DNA from: Clostridium sp. CAG:710
GTDB taxonomy: Bacteria; Bacillota_I; Bacilli_A; RF39; UBA660
Reading direction: 5' to 3'
Assembly: GCA_000432595.1 (NCBI GenBank)
Contig: HF996842.1
Location: forward strand, 1-7,240
Length of the DNA stretch: 7,240 nucleotides
Positions 6,190 through 7,240 of this stretch are shown in pieces; the stretch's first letter is position 1, and each line of letters starts with the position of its first letter. The position numbers were made by a program, and so were the translations under genes. The notes under the pieces are model-generated. The model was not told the DNA's origin. It was given only the letters and a program-made list of their open reading frames with translations, and did no database searches.

Positions 6190-7096
6190 CTAATGTTACA
6201 GGGCCTATTAAACCCTCTTTTAAATCTCTAATTATTATGGAGTAAACCTTGTCATAGTCAATTTCTCCACCGCTTATTTTTGCACCTCTTCTGTTGCCAA
6301 TTTCTTCTAATGTTGCAATTATGTCATCAGATACTGTTGTTATTCCATATCTTTTTTCTAAATAATTAGGATAAAGTTCATTTAGTTTGTGTAGTATGTA
6401 AATGCTTAAATCTTGTAAGTCAACAACTTCTTCTTTAACTGATGAGAGTGCCGCAAGGTTGTATGCATGTTCTTGATTTTCTAGTTTTGGCCACAAAATA
6501 CCTGGTGTATCCAAAAGTTCGATGTTAGAACCTACTCTTATCCAGCTTAGTTGTTTAGTAACTCCTGGCTTATTTCCTGTAACTGTTTTTTTCTTTCCAA
6601 CTAATCTGTTTATCAATGTACTTTTTCCTACATTTGGAGCTCCAATTACAAGTGCTCTTACACTTTGTTTAGGCTTAAGGCCTTTTTTCTTTCTTTCGAC
6701 ATTTATGATATCACTAACTTTAGATGTTTCTTTAATTATTAAATTAACATTTGTATTTTTGATAAGGTCAACGGGGACAACATTATATCCTTTTTCTTTA
6801 TAATATTTGATTATTTTATCGGTTTGACTTTTATCACACATATCATATTTTGTCATTATTAATATTCTGGGTTTGTTTTTAATAATATCATCTATATCAA
6901 TAACTTTAGATGATATAGGCATCCTAGCATCAACCACTTCATATACAACATCAATTAAAGGTAATTTTTCCTTTATTTCCCTTTTAGTTTTTGCCATATG
7001 ACCTGGATACCACGAAATGGGGACTTTTGAAAAACTTTTTTGACTATCATTATTTTTCTTTTCTGCTCTGATTTTTCTTTTTTGGTACATATCCAT
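6179..7096 (-). CDS. rbgA: Ribosome biogenesis GTPase RbgA (YlqF)
   Basis: A circularly permuted GTPase that acts on a late 50S precursor in the cytosol to allow completion of the large subunit. Residue numbers here count from the GTG at 7105; subtract 3 for the ATG chosen. W-Y-P-G-H-M (32-37) and V-D-A-R-M-P (58-63) open the protein. The G4 motif T-K-Y-D (85-88) precedes G1 G-A-P-N-V-G-K-S (155-162), then K-P-G-V-T (179-183, G2) and D-T-P-G (199-202, G3). That G4-G1-G2-G3 order is the hallmark of the family. The C-terminal region (about 210-308) is the RbgA-specific RNA-binding domain. G4 has Thr in place of the usual Asn. A basic N-terminal extension of about 30 residues precedes WYPGHM and is longer than in Bacillus. 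I chose the ATG at 7094-7096 because AGAAGTGA (7102-7109) lies five bases upstream, whereas the GTG start would fall inside that site. Terminators flank the gene, suggesting a single-gene unit. Confidence 0.96.
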   Translation of the reverse strand: MDMYQKRKIRAEKKNNDSQKSFSKVPISWYPGHMAKTKREIKEKLPLIDVVYEVVDARMPISSKVIDIDDIIKNKPRILIMTKYDMCDKSQTDKIIKYYKEKGYNVVPVDLIKNTNVNLIIKETSKVSDIINVERKKKGLKPKQSVRALVIGAPNVGKSTLINRLVGKKKTVTGNKPGVTKQLSWIRVGSNIELLDTPGILWPKLENQEHAYNLAALSSVKEEVVDLQDLSIYILHKLNELYPNYLEKRYGITTVSDDIIATLEEIGNRRGAKISGGEIDYDKVYSIIIRDLKEGLIGPVTLDRL

Positions 7097-7101
7097 TTTA
7101 A

Positions 7102-7109
7102 TCACTTCT
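7102..7109 (-). promoter_or_regulatory. Ribosome binding site that decides the rbgA start
   Basis: The minus strand reads AGAAGTGA, then TTAAA, then ATG (7094-7096). This parallels relA, where GAGGTG is followed by TTAAA and ATG. The in-frame GTG at 7103-7105 is part of the site itself and has no separate site upstream, so it is the poorer start. Confidence 0.6.
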
Positions 7110-7113
7110 TTCT

Positions 7114-7122
7114 ATTCTATCA
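7114..7122 (-). promoter_or_regulatory. Putative extended -10 promoter of rbgA
   Basis: The minus strand reads TGATAGAAT: TAGAAT (7114-7119), one base from TATAAT, with TG at 7121-7122. No convincing -35 exists at 17-18 bases, where the terminator hairpin sequence lies. Its position just after that terminator and just before the rbgA ribosome binding site favours it, but the predicted leader is nearly absent. Confidence 0.42.
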
Positions 7123-7125
7123 TTT

Positions 7126-7147
7126 AAAAAAATACTTAAAAGTATTT
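7126..7147 (-). terminator. Short AT-rich terminator after the right-edge gene
   Basis: On the minus strand AAATACT (7141-7147) pairs with AGTATTT (7130-7136) around a TTTA loop. A run of seven Ts (7126-7132) overlaps the stem end. It lies 11 bases beyond the stop of the upstream partial gene. One GC pair in seven makes it weak, but the position and T-run are as expected of an intrinsic terminator. Confidence 0.6.
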
Positions 7148-7158
7148 GCTTTTCGTTT

Positions 7159-7240
7159 TTAACTTGGAAGTATTATATCATAGTTTTGTTTATTTATAAA
7201 GTCAAGAGCCTCAAAATACTTATCTTCATATTTGAATATT
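7159..7240 (-). CDS. C-terminal end of an unidentified gene (truncated by window edge)
   Basis: An open frame enters from the right edge and runs 26 codons from 7239 to a TAA at 7159-7161; base 7240 belongs to the preceding codon. It encodes a polar, charged C-terminus beginning I-F-K-Y-E-D-K-Y-F-E and ending N-Y-D-I-I-L-P-S. One of the other two minus-strand frames meets a TGA at once (AATATTCAAATATGA). The terminator at 7126-7147 sits just beyond the stop as expected for a real gene end. In Bacillus the genes before rbgA include signal peptidase and ribosomal protein L19, but this tail does not resemble either as far as I can tell. The product is unknown. Confidence 0.6.
   Translation of the reverse strand, partial: IFKYEDKYFEALDFINKQNYDIILPS

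Noticed and set aside
6522..6803. Plus-strand 93-codon open frame opposite rbgA.
   Set aside because: It lies over the GTPase motifs of rbgA; its hydrophobic sequence mirrors Lys/Asn-rich code on the other strand.
7172..7180. TGATATAAT on the minus strand, a perfect extended -10 match.
   Set aside because: It lies inside the coding end of the right-edge gene (Y-D-I-I) and upstream of the terminator at 7126-7147, with no -35. TATAAT is expected by chance at this base composition.

Overview
This window looks like a piece of a very AT-rich Firmicutes chromosome, most plausibly from an uncultivated, small-genome gut Bacilli lineage of the RF39/Erysipelotrichia/Mollicutes-relative kind. This is inferred from four things: the low GC, strong Shine-Dalgarno sites, the Bacillus-type gene neighbourhood comN-relA-dtd, and a truncated surface protein with an N-terminus (GYAVVS then IGGTA) that is common in such genomes. 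TGA acts as a stop (it ends relA inside an ATGA overlap), so the Mycoplasma code is not used. Every supported gene lies on the minus strand, so the window reads biologically from right to left.

Right edge (7159-7240): the last 26 codons of an unidentified gene. A short AT-stem terminator (7126-7147) follows it, then an extended -10 promoter (7114-7122), then rbgA (6179-7096). RbgA is a circularly permuted GTPase for late 50S ribosome assembly. A hairpin with a T-run overlaps the rbgA stop codon.

Centre (432-6115): six tightly packed genes that look like one transcription unit. It begins at an extended -10 promoter (6135-6143) and ends at a clear intrinsic terminator (394-418). In order of transcription they are: an unrecognised 370-residue multi-pass membrane protein; rnhB (RNase HII); a 93-residue ComN-family post-transcriptional regulator; relA (full-length bifunctional (p)ppGpp synthetase/hydrolase); dtd (D-aminoacyl-tRNA deacylase); and an AI-2E-family transporter. 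Junctions are overlaps or gaps of 1 to 18 bases. Several show coupling: an ATGA overlap at relA/dtd, a stop codon fused to a Shine-Dalgarno site at rnhB/comN, and a Shine-Dalgarno site inside the last dtd codons.

Left edge (1-267): the N-terminal 89 codons of an exported TasA/camelysin-like beta-sandwich protein. It has its own well-formed SigA-type promoter (308-336), so it is a separate unit.

Functionally the window is mostly conserved housekeeping: ribosome maturation, RNA-DNA hybrid removal, stringent response and tRNA proofreading. The least understood parts are the 370-residue membrane protein that leads the operon, the alternative hairpins in its leader, and the two truncated edge genes. 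I found no mobile element, CRISPR array, tRNA, rRNA or clear undescribed multi-gene system.
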